Below, piece after piece: positions 8,093 through 17,301 of a stretch of DNA of 64,000 nt. Position 1 is the stretch's first letter, and each line of letters starts with the position of its first letter. The DNA is from Nocardia sp. SYP-A9097 (GTDB lineage Bacteria > Actinomycetota > Actinomycetes > Mycobacteriales > Mycobacteriaceae). The notes under the pieces were generated by a model. It saw only the letters and a program-made list of their open reading frames with translations, was not told the origin of the DNA and did not search any database. The position numbers and the translations under genes are program-made. Location of the stretch: the NCBI RefSeq assembly GCF_009649815.1, contig NZ_WJIC01000015.1, positions 124,001-188,000 of the forward strand, read 5' to 3'.

Positions 8093-10587
8093 AACGCGGC
8101 CAGCTACGGATCTACCTAGGCGCTGCCCCCGGCGTGGGCAAGACCTTCTCGATGCTGTCGGAGGCACATCGGCGGCTCGAACGAGGCCGCGATGTGGTGG
8201 CGGCCGTGGTCGAGACCCATGGGCGATCCAAGACGGCCGAGATGCTGGCGGGCATCGAACGGATTCCACCCCGCATGATCGAGTATCGCGGCACCACGCT
8301 GCCCGAACTGGATGTGGAGGCGGTGCTGCGCCGCGCGCCCGCCGTGGTGCTGGTCGACGAGCTCGCGCATACCAATGTGCCGGGCGGAAAGCACGAAAAG
8401 CGTTGGCAGGACGTACAGGATCTCCTCGACGCCGGCATCGATGTGGTCTCCACGGTCAATGTGCAGCACCTGGAGAGCCTCAACGATGTGGTCGAGCAGA
8501 TCACCGGTGTGGTGCAACGGGAAACCGTGCCGGACTGGGTGGTTCGCTCCGCCGATCAGGTCGAACTGGTCGACATCACCCCGGAAGCCTTGCGGCGCAG
8601 GCTTTCCCACGGCAACGTGTACGCGGCCACCAAAGTCGATGCCGCACTGCGTAATTACTTCCGGCCCGGCAATCTGACCGCGCTGCGCGAACTCGCGCTG
8701 CTGTGGCTGGCCGATCAGGTGGACTCGGCCTTGGCGAAATACCGTGCGGACCACAAGATCACCGACACCTGGGAGGCGCGCGAACGCCTGGTGGTGGCGG
8801 TCACCGGCGGCGGCGAATCCGAGACGATCCTGCGCCGCGCCAGCCGCATCGCCGCCAAATCCAGCGCGGAACTCATTGTGGTGCACGTGGTTCGCGGTGA
8901 CGGGCTGGCCGGGGTATCCACCCAGCGCCTGACCCGGCTGCGCGATCTGGCCACCGGGCTGGGCGCCAGCCTGCACACCGTCACCGGCGACGATGTCCCC
9001 ACGGCGCTACTGGATTTCGCGCGCCAGGTGAACGCGACCCAGCTGGTGCTCGGCACCTCGCGGCGCTCACGCTGGGCGCGCATGCTCGACGAGGGCATCG
9101 GCGCGAATGTGGTGCAGCAGTCCGGCAAGATCGACGTGCACATGGTCACCCATGAGGAATCCAATCGCGGCTTCCGCTGGTCCTCGCTCGCACCGCGCGA
9201 ACGCATGCTCGGAAGTTGGTCCGCCGCACTGATTGTGCCGACCCTCATCTGCTTGGTCACCGCGCTGTGGCTGGACCGCTGGCTGGACCTGGGCGGGGAG
9301 AGCGCACTGTTCTTCATCGGCGTGATCGCGGTCGCACTGCTCGGCGGTGTCGCACCAGCGGCGCTCTCGGCACTGCTCTCGGGCGTGCTGCTGAACTGGT
9401 TCTTCACCGCGCCGAGATACAGCCTCACCATTGCCGAACTGGACAACTTCCTCACCATTGTGGTGCTGCTGCTGGTCGCGGTGGCGGTGGCGGCGCTGGT
9501 GGATGTGGCGGCCAAGCGAACTCGCGAGGCGCGCAAGGCATCTCGGCAGGCCGAACTTTTGACGCTGTTCGCGGGCGCGGTGCTGCATGGCGCGGATCTG
9601 CCGGATCTGCTGGAGCGGGCGCGCGAAACCTTCAGCCAGGACGCGGTCAGTCTGATCACCGACGACGAGATGGTGGCGGCGGTGGGTGAGAATCCGCCGA
9701 GCACGGTCGCCGACGCCGGGACCGCCCTCGAAGCGGGCGACGATATGCACTGGCTGCTACTGCGCGGCCGCGGGCTCAGCGCCGGCGACCGCCTGGTCCT
9801 GGGCGCGGTCGCGAATCAGGCGGCGGGACTGGTACATCAGAAGCAATTGCAGGAGGAGGCCGGGGCCGCACAGGCCGTGCTCGAAGCCGACAAACTGCGC
9901 CGCGCACTGCTGTCCGCGGTCAGCCATGACCTGCGCACGCCACTGGCCGCCGCCAAGGCCGCGGTCTCCAGTCTGCGCAGTGACGATGTGGAGTTCTCCC
10001 CCGAGGACACCGCCGAATTGCTGGAAACCATCGAGGAATCGGTGGATCAGCTGACCGCGCTGGTCGGCAATCTGCTGGACTCCTCACGCCTCGCGGTGGG
10101 CGTGATCAAACCGCAGATGCGGCGCACCTACCTCGATGAAGTGGTGCATCACGCGCTCATGGGTATGGGTACCCGCGGTCTGCGCCGCACCGCCATGGCC
10201 CGGGTGAAAGTGGAGGTGGGCACGGTCTGCGTGCGTGCGGACAGTGGACTGCTGGAGCGGGTGCTGGCCAATCTCATCGACAATGCCGTGCGCTACTCCC
10301 CCGGCGACTCGCCGGTGCGGGTGACGGCCGAGCACACCGGGAAGCGGGTGGCCATTACGGTGGTCGACACCGGCCCTGGAGTACCCACCGGTCTGGAAGA
10401 TCAGCTGTTCGAACCCTTCCAGCGCCTCGGCGATCGCGACAACTCCACCGGCGTGGGCCTCGGCCTCTCGGTGGTGCGCGGCTTCGTCGACGCCATGGGC
10501 GGCACGGTGCACGCCGAGCCCACCCCCGGCGGCGGCTTGACAATGGTGATCGATCTACTGGCCTGCGATGAACAGGAGAACGAGTGA
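8089..10587 (+). CDS. kdpD: Sensor histidine kinase KdpD
   Basis: An 832-aa potassium/turgor-responsive sensor kinase. The N-terminal KdpD domain has the Walker-type motif GAAPGVGKTFSML near residues 10-22 and LVDELAHTN further on. A universal-stress-like domain follows, then four membrane helices at about residues 372-470. After a GAF-like stretch comes the dimerisation and phosphoacceptor box SHDLRTPL with His613, then the ATPase lobe (NLIDNAVRYSP, VVDTGPGV, GVGLGLSVV). It overlaps the 49-aa ORF upstream and kdpE downstream (GTGA), forming a tight operon. Length is a little under the usual 860-900 aa. Confidence 0.97.
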   Translation: MKRGQLRIYLGAAPGVGKTFSMLSEAHRRLERGRDVVAAVVETHGRSKTAEMLAGIERIPPRMIEYRGTTLPELDVEAVLRRAPAVVLVDELAHTNVPGGKHEKRWQDVQDLLDAGIDVVSTVNVQHLESLNDVVEQITGVVQRETVPDWVVRSADQVELVDITPEALRRRLSHGNVYAATKVDAALRNYFRPGNLTALRELALLWLADQVDSALAKYRADHKITDTWEARERLVVAVTGGGESETILRRASRIAAKSSAELIVVHVVRGDGLAGVSTQRLTRLRDLATGLGASLHTVTGDDVPTALLDFARQVNATQLVLGTSRRSRWARMLDEGIGANVVQQSGKIDVHMVTHEESNRGFRWSSLAPRERMLGSWSAALIVPTLICLVTALWLDRWLDLGGESALFFIGVIAVALLGGVAPAALSALLSGVLLNWFFTAPRYSLTIAELDNFLTIVVLLLVAVAVAALVDVAAKRTREARKASRQAELLTLFAGAVLHGADLPDLLERARETFSQDAVSLITDDEMVAAVGENPPSTVADAGTALEAGDDMHWLLLRGRGLSAGDRLVLGAVANQAAGLVHQKQLQEEAGAAQAVLEADKLRRALLSAVSHDLRTPLAAAKAAVSSLRSDDVEFSPEDTAELLETIEESVDQLTALVGNLLDSSRLAVGVIKPQMRRTYLDEVVHHALMGMGTRGLRRTAMARVKVEVGTVCVRADSGLLERVLANLIDNAVRYSPGDSPVRVTAEHTGKRVAITVVDTGPGVPTGLEDQLFEPFQRLGDRDNSTGVGLGLSVVRGFVDAMGGTVHAEPTPGGGLTMVIDLLACDEQENE

Positions 10588-11285
10588 CGAACGCGGCGCC
10601 CGCGCCGACGAAAGTCCTGGTGGTTGATGACGAACCGCAGATCCTGCGGGCCCTTCGCATCAATCTGTCGGTGCGCGGCTACGAGGTGACCACCGCATCC
10701 ACCGGGGCCGCGGCCCTGCGCGCGGCCGCCGAGAAACACCCCGATGTGGTGGTCCTGGACCTCGGCCTGCCCGATATGGACGGCATCGAAGTGCTTGCCG
10801 GCCTGCGTGGTTGGTCCACCACCCCGGTAATCGTGCTCTCCGCCCGCACCGACTCCTCCGACAAGGTCGAGGCCCTCGATGCGGGCGCGGACGACTACGT
10901 CACCAAACCCTTCGGCATGGATGAGCTGCTCGCGCGACTGCGCGCGGCGGTGCGCCGCTCCGCCGCCACCACCGACACCTCCGAGCCGGTGGTCGAAACC
11001 TCCTCCTTCACAGTCGATCTCGCCGCAAAGAAGGTCACCCGGCACGGGCGCGACGTACACCTCACCCCCACCGAGTGGGGCATGCTCGAAATGCTCGTCC
11101 GCAACAAGGGCAAACTCGTCGGGCGTCGCGAGATCCTGCGCGAGGTGTGGGGACCGTCCTACGCCACCGAAACCCATTACCTGCGTGTGTATCTCGCGCA
11201 GCTGCGGCGCAAACTCGAGGACGACCCGTCCCAGCCCAAACACCTGCTCACCGAGGCGGGCATGGGGTACCGCTTCCAGGTGTGA
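10584..11285 (+). CDS. kdpE: Response regulator KdpE
   Basis: A 233-aa OmpR/PhoB-type regulator, the partner of KdpD. The receiver domain shows the acidic pair D15-D16 (LVVDDEPQ), the phosphoacceptor Asp59 (VVLDLGLPDMDG), and the conserved Ser and Lys positions (VLSART, YVTKPFG). The C-terminal winged helix has LTPTEWGML and ETHYLRVYLAQLRRKLE. The GTG start overlaps the kdpD stop by 4 nt. It should activate the divergent kdp pump operon when external potassium is low. Confidence 0.97.
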   Translation: MTNAAPAPTKVLVVDDEPQILRALRINLSVRGYEVTTASTGAAALRAAAEKHPDVVVLDLGLPDMDGIEVLAGLRGWSTTPVIVLSARTDSSDKVEALDAGADDYVTKPFGMDELLARLRAAVRRSAATTDTSEPVVETSSFTVDLAAKKVTRHGRDVHLTPTEWGMLEMLVRNKGKLVGRREILREVWGPSYATETHYLRVYLAQLRRKLEDDPSQPKHLLTEAGMGYRFQV

Positions 11286-11314
11286 GTCCGACTTCCGCTC
11301 TGTACCAGCGGGAT

Positions 11315-12508
11315 TCAGCGGGTAAGTCGTAAAGGCAGCGACTTGAGGCCGTTATTGAGGTTCGAGCGGATGCGGCGGGCCTCTCCGGTCTGCTCGATCT
11401 TCGGGAACCGAGTGAGGAGCTCCTCGAAGAAGACGCGGCCCTCCAGACGTGCCAGATGGACGCCCAGGCAGAAGTGCTGGGCCAGACCGAAGGACAGGTG
11501 CGGGTTGGGGTTTCGGCGAATATCGAAGCGCTGCGGATCGGCGAAGACATCCTCGTCGCGATTGGCGGAGGTGTACCACATGGCGACCTTGTCGCCCTCT
11601 TTGATTCGCACGCCGCGGATCTCGGTATCCGCGGTGGCGGTGCGCCGGAAGTAGTGCAGCGGGTTGGCGAAACGCAGAATCTCCTCCACCGCACCGGGAA
11701 TCAGCGCCGGGTCCGCGCGCAATGCCGCGAGCTGCTCCGGATGTTGCAGCAGCAGCTGCAATCCCGCCGACAGCATGGTTTTGGTGGTGTCATTGCCCGC
11801 GGTCACCAACTGGGTGAAGAAACTGCCGAACTCTATGTCGGACATGGTTTTTCCGCCGAATTCACCCGCGAGAATGAGCGAGGTGAGATCGGCCTTCGGC
11901 TCCTGCGCACGCCGCGCCATGGAGAACTGGATGGCGTAGATCGCCATCTTGGTGAGTTCGGCGGTCACATCGAAATCGCCTACGAGGTCCGGATCCTGTT
12001 GGCTGGTGGACTGTTCCGCCCACTGCCGGATATCCGGCCAGTCCGCGGCGGGAATCCCGAAGAGCCCGCCGACCACCTGACTGGGTAGCACCCCGGCCAC
12101 CTCGCGCACGAATTCCACGTCACCGTCGACGTTTTCGAGCAGTTGCCGGGTCAACTCCCGGACCCGGTCCTCCATGTCACCGATCACCCGCGCCTTGAAA
12201 TGCTCCGCGAGAGGTTTGCGGTATTCGGTGTGCCGGGGCGGATCCATCATGAGCAGCATGTTCCGGGTCTGCTCCAGCCGTTCGGGCGGCTGATTCTCCA
12301 GAATCACGCCCTCGCGCTCGGCGGAGAAGAGCAGCGGATTGCGCGCCACATGCGCCACATCCGCATGCTTGAGAATCGTCCAGTAGCCGGGCTCACCGGG
12401 CATGTCCTGCCAGTACACGGGTTGCGTCCCGCGCAGTTCGGCGAATATCTCGTGGATCGGACCGTCCACATAGAGTTCCGGATCGTAGATATCCATGACC
12501 GTGCCCAC
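11315..12508 (-). CDS. Cytochrome P450
   Basis: A 397-aa soluble bacterial P450. The I-helix oxygen-activation motif is TAGNDTTKT, the K-helix has EEILR, and the heme-binding loop is FGLAQHFCLGVHLARLE with the cysteine ligand. The Leu-Ala-Gln replacing the usual Gly-Gly-Gly residues in that loop is a modest variation. The overall look (MDPPRHTEYRKPLAEHF, HYFRRTATADTEI) resembles actinobacterial sterol or fatty-acid-type P450s such as the CYP125/CYP142 neighbourhood, but the subfamily cannot be set by eye. No ferredoxin gene adjoins it. The GTG start follows a GAGG site; an ATG 12 nt further on is an alternative. Confidence 0.9.
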   Translation of the reverse strand: MGTVMDIYDPELYVDGPIHEIFAELRGTQPVYWQDMPGEPGYWTILKHADVAHVARNPLLFSAEREGVILENQPPERLEQTRNMLLMMDPPRHTEYRKPLAEHFKARVIGDMEDRVRELTRQLLENVDGDVEFVREVAGVLPSQVVGGLFGIPAADWPDIRQWAEQSTSQQDPDLVGDFDVTAELTKMAIYAIQFSMARRAQEPKADLTSLILAGEFGGKTMSDIEFGSFFTQLVTAGNDTTKTMLSAGLQLLLQHPEQLAALRADPALIPGAVEEILRFANPLHYFRRTATADTEIRGVRIKEGDKVAMWYTSANRDEDVFADPQRFDIRRNPNPHLSFGLAQHFCLGVHLARLEGRVFFEELLTRFPKIEQTGEARRIRSNLNNGLKSLPLRLTR

Positions 12509-12524
12509 GGCCCACCTCGGTATT

Positions 12525-12536
12525 CACTTGCGAGTG
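12525..12536. promoter_or_regulatory. Palindromic operator candidate upstream of the P450 gene
   Basis: CACTTGCGAGTG is a near-perfect 12-bp palindrome lying 16 bp upstream of the P450 start. It is placed like an operator and may have been served by the MarR-type gene just upstream, which is now truncated. No biochemical evidence is available from sequence. Confidence 0.35.
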
Positions 12537-12654
12537 TGTGTCTTTCGAGTCGGACGCTAACCGCGCACCGGCTTCCGCGGCAGCGTTCGCGACCGGAATC
12601 CCATTCAGTGGACACGACGTCAGCGAATACCGGGCCGCTACCGCGACGAACTCC

Positions 12655-12969
12655 TCAGGCGTAGGGATCGGTGATCTCGCGCAATCGGGTGAGCGCATCC
12701 CGCAGTTGCGCCATGCGCCGCTCCCCCAGATGCGCGGCCCATTCGGCCTCGATGCGCGCGGAGACCCGATTGCCGGTCTCGGCCATCGTCCGGCCGCGCT
12801 CGGACAGCCACACCAGGCGGGCACGGCCGTCGCTCGGATCCGGTACGCGCTCCACATATCCGGCGCGCTCGAGCTGATCGACCAGGAATCCGGCGGTCTG
12901 CTTGGTGACCTGCGCCCGCTCGGCCAATTCGGTGAGCCGGGTGCCATCGGGGCCGATCTGTGCGGCCAA
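12655..12969 (-). pseudogene. MarR-family regulator, N-terminally truncated
   Basis: The frame encodes the winged-helix part of a MarR regulator: GPDGTRLTELAERAQVTKQT (recognition region), LERAGYVERVPDPSDGRA (wing) and the C-terminal dimer helix. MarR proteins are usually 140-160 aa; here only about 105-110 are present. The first one or two helices are missing because homology stops near 12,970-12,985, where an unrelated gene fragment begins on the other strand. The only start is a TTG with no ribosome site. It is probably a remnant, although a shortened protein cannot be excluded. It lies upstream of, and parallel to, the P450 gene. Confidence 0.6.
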
Positions 12970-13318
12970 CCGGCCCTGCGCATATCCACTTCGACACCAT
13001 CGTGCACGGCCAGGACATCGCCATACCGCTGGGCCGAACGCTGTGCGTCACCCCGAAGGCAACCGCCGCCGGAGCCGACCGGGCGGTCGAGGTCGGCTGG
13101 CCCGTCTGGAATCGACACCGCTTGGACGGCGTGCGCCTGATCGCCGGCGACATCGGCTGGACCTTCGGCCGCGGCAGCGAGATCCGCGGCCCGGCCCTGG
13201 CGCTACTGCTCCTGGTCACCGGCCGCGCCGCCGGGCTGGCAAGGCCTCCGGGCCGGGAGTCGCCATCATGTCGGCCAGGCTCGAAACCGCCTCCGGCACA
13301 TCGGCCGAAGTCGAGTAA
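12970..13318 (+). pseudogene. Mycothiol-dependent isomerase-family (TIGR03083/DinB-like) remnant
   Basis: Only the C-terminal part of the family survives: IVHGQDIAIPLGR, then a WP-x-W region and IRGPALALLLLVTGRAAGL. The reading frame that carries these blocks then shifts near 13,245. The expected ending (SGPGVAIMSARLE, stop at 13,318) continues in the neighbouring frame. The gene therefore lacks its N-terminal half and has a frameshift. Its broken 5' end abuts the broken 5' end of the MarR remnant, pointing to a single deletion that removed both starts. Confidence 0.62.
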
Positions 13319-13393
13319 CCACTCAGCCGAGGCCGCGCCCGAAACCCAGTAGCACCCCGGTGAGCCGCGGTCCGGCAGCCACCGGGGCTCGGA

Positions 13394-13439
13394 GTCCGTG
13401 GTCACCCCCGGCGCGCGGGGTCCAGGGGTGACCACGGAC
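13394..13439. promoter_or_regulatory. Perfect 15-bp inverted repeat before the HAD gene
   Basis: GTCCGTGGTCACCCC (13394-13408) is exactly mirrored at 13425-13439 across a 16-nt loop. The right arm ends 3 nt before the ATG at 13443. It could be a terminator for the upstream remnant, a translational block over the start region, or an operator. There is no T run. Confidence 0.55.
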
Positions 13440-13442
13440 GAT

Positions 13443-14117
13443 ATGCCCATGCCTTTTGCCGCAATCGTCTTCGATATGGACGGCGTACTCATCGACACCG
13501 AACCCATCTGGGAGCAGGTGCGCCGCGAGTACATCGCCGAGCTGCACGGCCGCTGGCTGCCCGACACCCAGGACCGGTTCATGGGGATGAGCACCGCCGA
13601 ATGGGCCGCGTACACCAGCGCGGATCTCCTCGACGGCCGCCGCACCCCCGATGAGGTCGCCGAGGATGTCATCTCCCGAATGGCCGCGCGGTACACCGAT
13701 CACCTGCCACTCATGCCCGACGCGGTGGAGACCGTGCGCCGCTTCGCCGATCACTTCACCCTCGGCCTCGCGAGCTCCTCCCCGCGCCGACTCATCGATG
13801 TGGTCCTCGATCACCTGGGCGTCACCGAACTGTTCCGCACCACCGTCTCGACCGAGGAGGTCGAACGCGGCAAGCCCGCACCGGACGGCTATCTCGCCGC
13901 CGCGGCCGGACTGGGCATCGCCCCCGCGCGGTGCGTCGCCATCGAGGACTCCAGTAACGGGCTGCGCTCCGCCGCCGCGGCGGGCATGACCGTCATCGCG
14001 GTCCCGCACCCGCGCTACCCACTCGCGCCCGACGCACTGGCCCTGGCCGCACACGTCGCCGAGAACCTGAAGTCCCTCACCCCCGAACTGGTCGCGGACC
14101 TCACCCCGGTGGCCTGA
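13443..14117 (+). CDS. HAD-superfamily phosphatase (beta-phosphoglucomutase-like)
   Basis: A 224-aa protein with all HAD motifs: FDMDGVLIDTE with the nucleophile and acid/base aspartates near the N-terminus, LGLASSSP (motif II), GKPAPDGYLAAA (motif III lysine) and AIEDSSNGLRSA (motif IV). The helical cap after motif I places it with the PGMB/GPP-like phosphatases. The true substrate cannot be read from sequence. The ATG at 13443 is preferred over GTG codons inside the inverted repeat; a second ATG 6 nt later is equally possible. No ribosome site is evident. Confidence 0.85.
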   Translation: MPMPFAAIVFDMDGVLIDTEPIWEQVRREYIAELHGRWLPDTQDRFMGMSTAEWAAYTSADLLDGRRTPDEVAEDVISRMAARYTDHLPLMPDAVETVRRFADHFTLGLASSSPRRLIDVVLDHLGVTELFRTTVSTEEVERGKPAPDGYLAAAAGLGIAPARCVAIEDSSNGLRSAAAAGMTVIAVPHPRYPLAPDALALAAHVAENLKSLTPELVADLTPVA

Positions 14118-14279
14118 CCTCCCGCGCGGAATTCCACTGACCGCGAGACTGTTTCGAACCGAACGGTAGAGAACACGGGCGCGCCGCGCCGCGACTCAGC
14201 ACCGGCAGCCGCCGTCATCGGCCGGTTCGCCCGGATGGGCCTTGCGGCGCGCCCCGAGCACGAATGCGAGGATCTTGCT

Positions 14280-14744
14280 ATGTCCGAACAGACCGCCGCA
14301 CCGCAGCATGCCACCACCACACCGTCCGACGCACCGGTCGAGCTGTGGGCCGAGCGCACCGGCATCCGGGCCTACACCGGCCGCAATAATCGTGGTGGCG
14401 AGGTGCTCATCGCCTCCGCGGGCGTCCCGGGCGCGTTCACCCCGGGCGAGCTGCTCAAGATCGCGCTCGCCGGGTGCACCGGTTTGAGCTCCGATTTCAC
14501 CCTCGCGCGCAAGCTCGGCGACGGGTTCGACGCGACCGTGCGCGTCTCCGGTGACGCCGACCGCGAGAACGAGACCTATCCGGAGCTCAACGAAACCTTC
14601 GAGCTCGATCTCAGCGAACTCGACGAGGCCACCCGCGAGCGCCTGCTGGTCGCCGCGCAGCGCTCCATCGACCGGGTCTGCACCGTGGGCCGGACCCTCA
14701 AAGCGGGCACCAAGGTCAATCTGACCTTCCGCGTGGACGAATGA
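14280..14744 (+). CDS. OsmC-family protein (organic hydroperoxide defence type)
   Basis: A 154-aa OsmC/Ohr-superfamily protein. The two redox cysteines are visible in LAGCTGLSSDF and RVCTVGRTL, the arrangement used to reduce organic hydroperoxides with a thiol. It corresponds in context to Rv2923c of M. tuberculosis, which also precedes acylphosphatase. ATG 14280 is chosen because of a GAGG site at about 14267-14271; an earlier in-frame ATG lacks one. The stop overlaps the next start (ATGA), so the two genes are cotranscribed. Confidence 0.88.
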   Translation: MSEQTAAPQHATTTPSDAPVELWAERTGIRAYTGRNNRGGEVLIASAGVPGAFTPGELLKIALAGCTGLSSDFTLARKLGDGFDATVRVSGDADRENETYPELNETFELDLSELDEATRERLLVAAQRSIDRVCTVGRTLKAGTKVNLTFRVDE

Positions 14745-15022
14745 CGCAGACCCCTGCCCGGCTCAGCGCCTGGGTGCACGGCCAGGTCCAAGGCGTCGGC
14801 TTTCGCTGGTGGACCCGGGCCCGCGCCCTCGAACTGGGCCTGACCGGGTACGCCCGCAATCATCGCGACGGCCGCGTACACGTGATCGCCGAAGGTTCGC
14901 GTCCACAGTGCGAAACGCTGCTGACCCTGCTACGTTCCGGCGACACGCCTGGTCGCGTGGACCTCGTCGTTGCCGACTGGGGAATCGCCCAGGGAGGCAT
15001 AATCGGATTCGAGGAGCGCTGA
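14741..15022 (+). CDS. acyP: Acylphosphatase
   Basis: A 93-aa acylphosphatase that hydrolyses carboxyl-phosphate bonds of acyl phosphates. The signature block VHGQVQGVGFRWWTRARA contains the catalytic arginine, and GYARNHRDGRVHVIAEG holds the catalytic asparagine. Length is standard. It overlaps the OsmC-like gene by 4 nt. In mycobacteria this gene is followed by smc; here smc is absent and an unrelated cassette follows, indicating a synteny break. Confidence 0.94.
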   Translation: MTQTPARLSAWVHGQVQGVGFRWWTRARALELGLTGYARNHRDGRVHVIAEGSRPQCETLLTLLRSGDTPGRVDLVVADWGIAQGGIIGFEER

Positions 15023-15058
15023 TGCCCGCGCACATCGAAGAGCCCCAGGAGTCGATCG

Positions 15059-16099
15059 TTGGCAATTGAACGTCTCGGCGGCACCCCGGACGATCCGAAC
15101 CGGCAACCCGATCCCGACAGCTCCGCGGCGACTCCCGCCCAACCGACCGGCGACGAATCCGGCACGAACACAACCGATTCCGGACCCGCGCCCACCACCG
15201 CGGACCCCGAGGTGAACCCTGCCACCGGGCGCGCCTGGGGCAGCGGCGGGCGCACCATCCAAAAACGCGGCGGCAGCGCGGACGACTCGGCCCACGCCCC
15301 CGAACCCCGGCCGGGTTCGACACCTGCCCCCGCACCCGGGACGGCGGCGAATGGCGTGCCGGACGAATCCTCCGAGCGCACAACGCCTTCCGGTGCACCG
15401 GCGGCTGAACCTGCCGCCCCGGTAGATCCGGCAACGCGTGAATTCGCGACTCCGCCGACCTTCGAGTTGCCGGTGCCGCCGGTCTACCCACCGTCGGTGC
15501 CGATGCCCGCTCCGGAACCACGACGTGGGAGCGTGCAGCGGCAGGAGGCCGGGGTGACCGCGCCACGCCCGCCGACCGTCGCCGAAGCGCGGGCGCGCGA
15601 GAAAGCCCGCAAGCGAGCCGAAGAGGCCGAGCGGGCCGCCGCCGAGGCCGAGGATGCCAAGAAGGCGAAAAGGAAGAAGCTGCTCATCGGCAGCGCGGCC
15701 GTGGTCGGCGTCGCGGCGCTGGTCGGCGGCGGCTATCTGGCCTATGACGCACTGACCACGCCCGAGGTGACCGCCTACTGCACCGTGGTGGCCAAGCAGG
15801 GCCAGGTGGTCGCGGTCGGCAATGGGCAGACCATTACCGCGACCAAGGACAACCAGGAGATCGTGGTCCCGGACAACTACTGCGACGATGCCAAACGCTC
15901 GGGCGGTACCGGGCTCGGCGGCATCTTCATTCTCAATGGCAGCCAATACCGCTACTACTACGGTGGCAGCGGCAATACGATCGGCCACGCACCGACCGGC
16001 GGCACCACCGTGCTGCCCAAGGGCGCGGACGTGAAGACCAAGAGCGGCAGCACTATTCAGCGCGGCGGGCTCGGTTCCAAAATCGGTGGAGGTTCTTGA
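15059..16099 (+). CDS. Single-pass membrane protein of a YgiB/DUF1190-like cassette
   Basis: A 346-aa protein with three parts. About 200 N-terminal residues are disordered, rich in Pro, Ala, Asp and Thr, and end in a charged helix (about 175-205). One membrane helix lies near 206-226. About 120 extracytoplasmic residues follow, with cysteines in TAYCTVV and DNYCDDA, a YRYYYGG segment and a Gly/Ser-rich tail (IQRGGLGSKIGGGS). That tail and the downstream ATP-grasp gene recall the YgiB-YgiC (DUF1190) pair of Escherichia coli. Start TTG 15059 is chosen for its CAGGAG site. The stop overlaps the next start (TGATG). The DUF1190 link is an inference. Confidence 0.6.
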   Translation: MAIERLGGTPDDPNRQPDPDSSAATPAQPTGDESGTNTTDSGPAPTTADPEVNPATGRAWGSGGRTIQKRGGSADDSAHAPEPRPGSTPAPAPGTAANGVPDESSERTTPSGAPAAEPAAPVDPATREFATPPTFELPVPPVYPPSVPMPAPEPRRGSVQRQEAGVTAPRPPTVAEARAREKARKRAEEAERAAAEAEDAKKAKRKKLLIGSAAVVGVAALVGGGYLAYDALTTPEVTAYCTVVAKQGQVVAVGNGQTITATKDNQEIVVPDNYCDDAKRSGGTGLGGIFILNGSQYRYYYGGSGNTIGHAPTGGTTVLPKGADVKTKSGSTIQRGGLGSKIGGGS

Positions 16100-17265
16100 T
16101 GCGACGAGTGCGGAGCACTCCGCGCCCGGGTTGGCAGCAGATCATCGAGAGTCAGGGGCTGGTGTACGGATCGCCGGGGCGCGATACCAACGGCCAGCCG
16201 CGCCCGTACTGGGACGAATCGGTGCACTACGAGTTCGATATGGCCGAGATCCTGGCCCTGGAGGCCCAGGTCGAGGTGCTGCACAGCATGTGCCTGCATG
16301 CCGTGGAGAACATCATCCTGACCGAGCGTTTCGCCGATTTCGGTCTGCCGCAATGGAGTTGGGAGCATATCGCCAACTCCTGGAAGCGCTCCGACCCGCA
16401 TATCTACGGCCGCTTCGATCTGCGCTACGACGGACGCGGACCGGCAAAACTGCTGGAGTACAACGCCGATACGCCCACCTCCCTGCTGGAGGCGGCAATC
16501 GTGCAGTGGCACTGGCTGACCGACACCCATCCCGATGACGATCAGTGGAACTCGTTGCACGAGAAGCTGGTCGAGCGCTGGGGCGAGGTGCGCGACATCC
16601 TGCCCACCGCCGAACTGCACTTCACCTGGTCCGGCGCGGACGGCTCCGGTGAGGACAATGTCACCACCGCGTACATGCAGGAGACCGCCGCCGAAGCGGG
16701 CTTCGACACCGTCGCCCTGCCCATCGAGGAGATCGGATTCGATACCGAGCTGGAGCGTTTCGTCGATCTCGCCGAGGCCCCCATCGACTCCGTCTTCAAG
16801 CTGTACCCGTGGGAATGGGTCCTCGACGACGACTTCGGCAAGCGCGTCACACAATCCCTGCCGGGCACCATGTGGCTCGAACCCCTGTGGAAGACAATGC
16901 TTTCCAACAAGGCGCTACTGGCGGTGCTGTGGGAGATGTACCCCGGCCACCCGAACCTGTTGCCCGCCTACCTCGATGACCCGCACGAGCTCACCGAGTA
17001 CATTCGCAAACCCAAACTGGGCCGCGAGGGCGCGAATATGACCATTGTCGGCCCCGGTATGGAGACCGCCACCGGCGGTGTCTACGGCGAAGAGGGCTTC
17101 GTCTACCAAATGCTGGACCCGCTACCGGAGTTCGACGGTATGCGCCCGGTCCTCGGGGCCTGGATCGTCGGCGACACCTCGGCCGGCCTGGGTATTCGCG
17201 AGACCGTCGGATTGATCACAGATGACAGCTCCACCTTTGTGCCACACCGCATTCCGCAGTCCTGA
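16099..17265 (+). CDS. Glutathionylspermidine-synthase-like ATP-grasp amidoligase
   Basis: A 388-aa member of the glutathionylspermidine synthase preATP-grasp family (the YgiC/YjfC group without the amidase domain). Characteristic blocks are YWDESVHYEF, RFDLRYDG, LLEYNADTPTSLLEA, DSVFKLYPWEW, LEPLWKTMLSNKALL and the ATP-grasp end EGFVYQ with GAWIVGDTSAGLGIRET. It is predicted to form an amide bond between a carboxylate and an amine; the natural substrates of this group are not established. ATG 16099 overlaps the upstream stop and follows a GGTGGAGG site. It lies between a membrane protein gene and a DUF350 gene. Confidence 0.88.
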   Translation: MRRVRSTPRPGWQQIIESQGLVYGSPGRDTNGQPRPYWDESVHYEFDMAEILALEAQVEVLHSMCLHAVENIILTERFADFGLPQWSWEHIANSWKRSDPHIYGRFDLRYDGRGPAKLLEYNADTPTSLLEAAIVQWHWLTDTHPDDDQWNSLHEKLVERWGEVRDILPTAELHFTWSGADGSGEDNVTTAYMQETAAEAGFDTVALPIEEIGFDTELERFVDLAEAPIDSVFKLYPWEWVLDDDFGKRVTQSLPGTMWLEPLWKTMLSNKALLAVLWEMYPGHPNLLPAYLDDPHELTEYIRKPKLGREGANMTIVGPGMETATGGVYGEEGFVYQMLDPLPEFDGMRPVLGAWIVGDTSAGLGIRETVGLITDDSSTFVPHRIPQS

Positions 17266-17301
17266 CCCGCAACCACCCACCCGTCCCGGAGGACCCACCA
17301 G

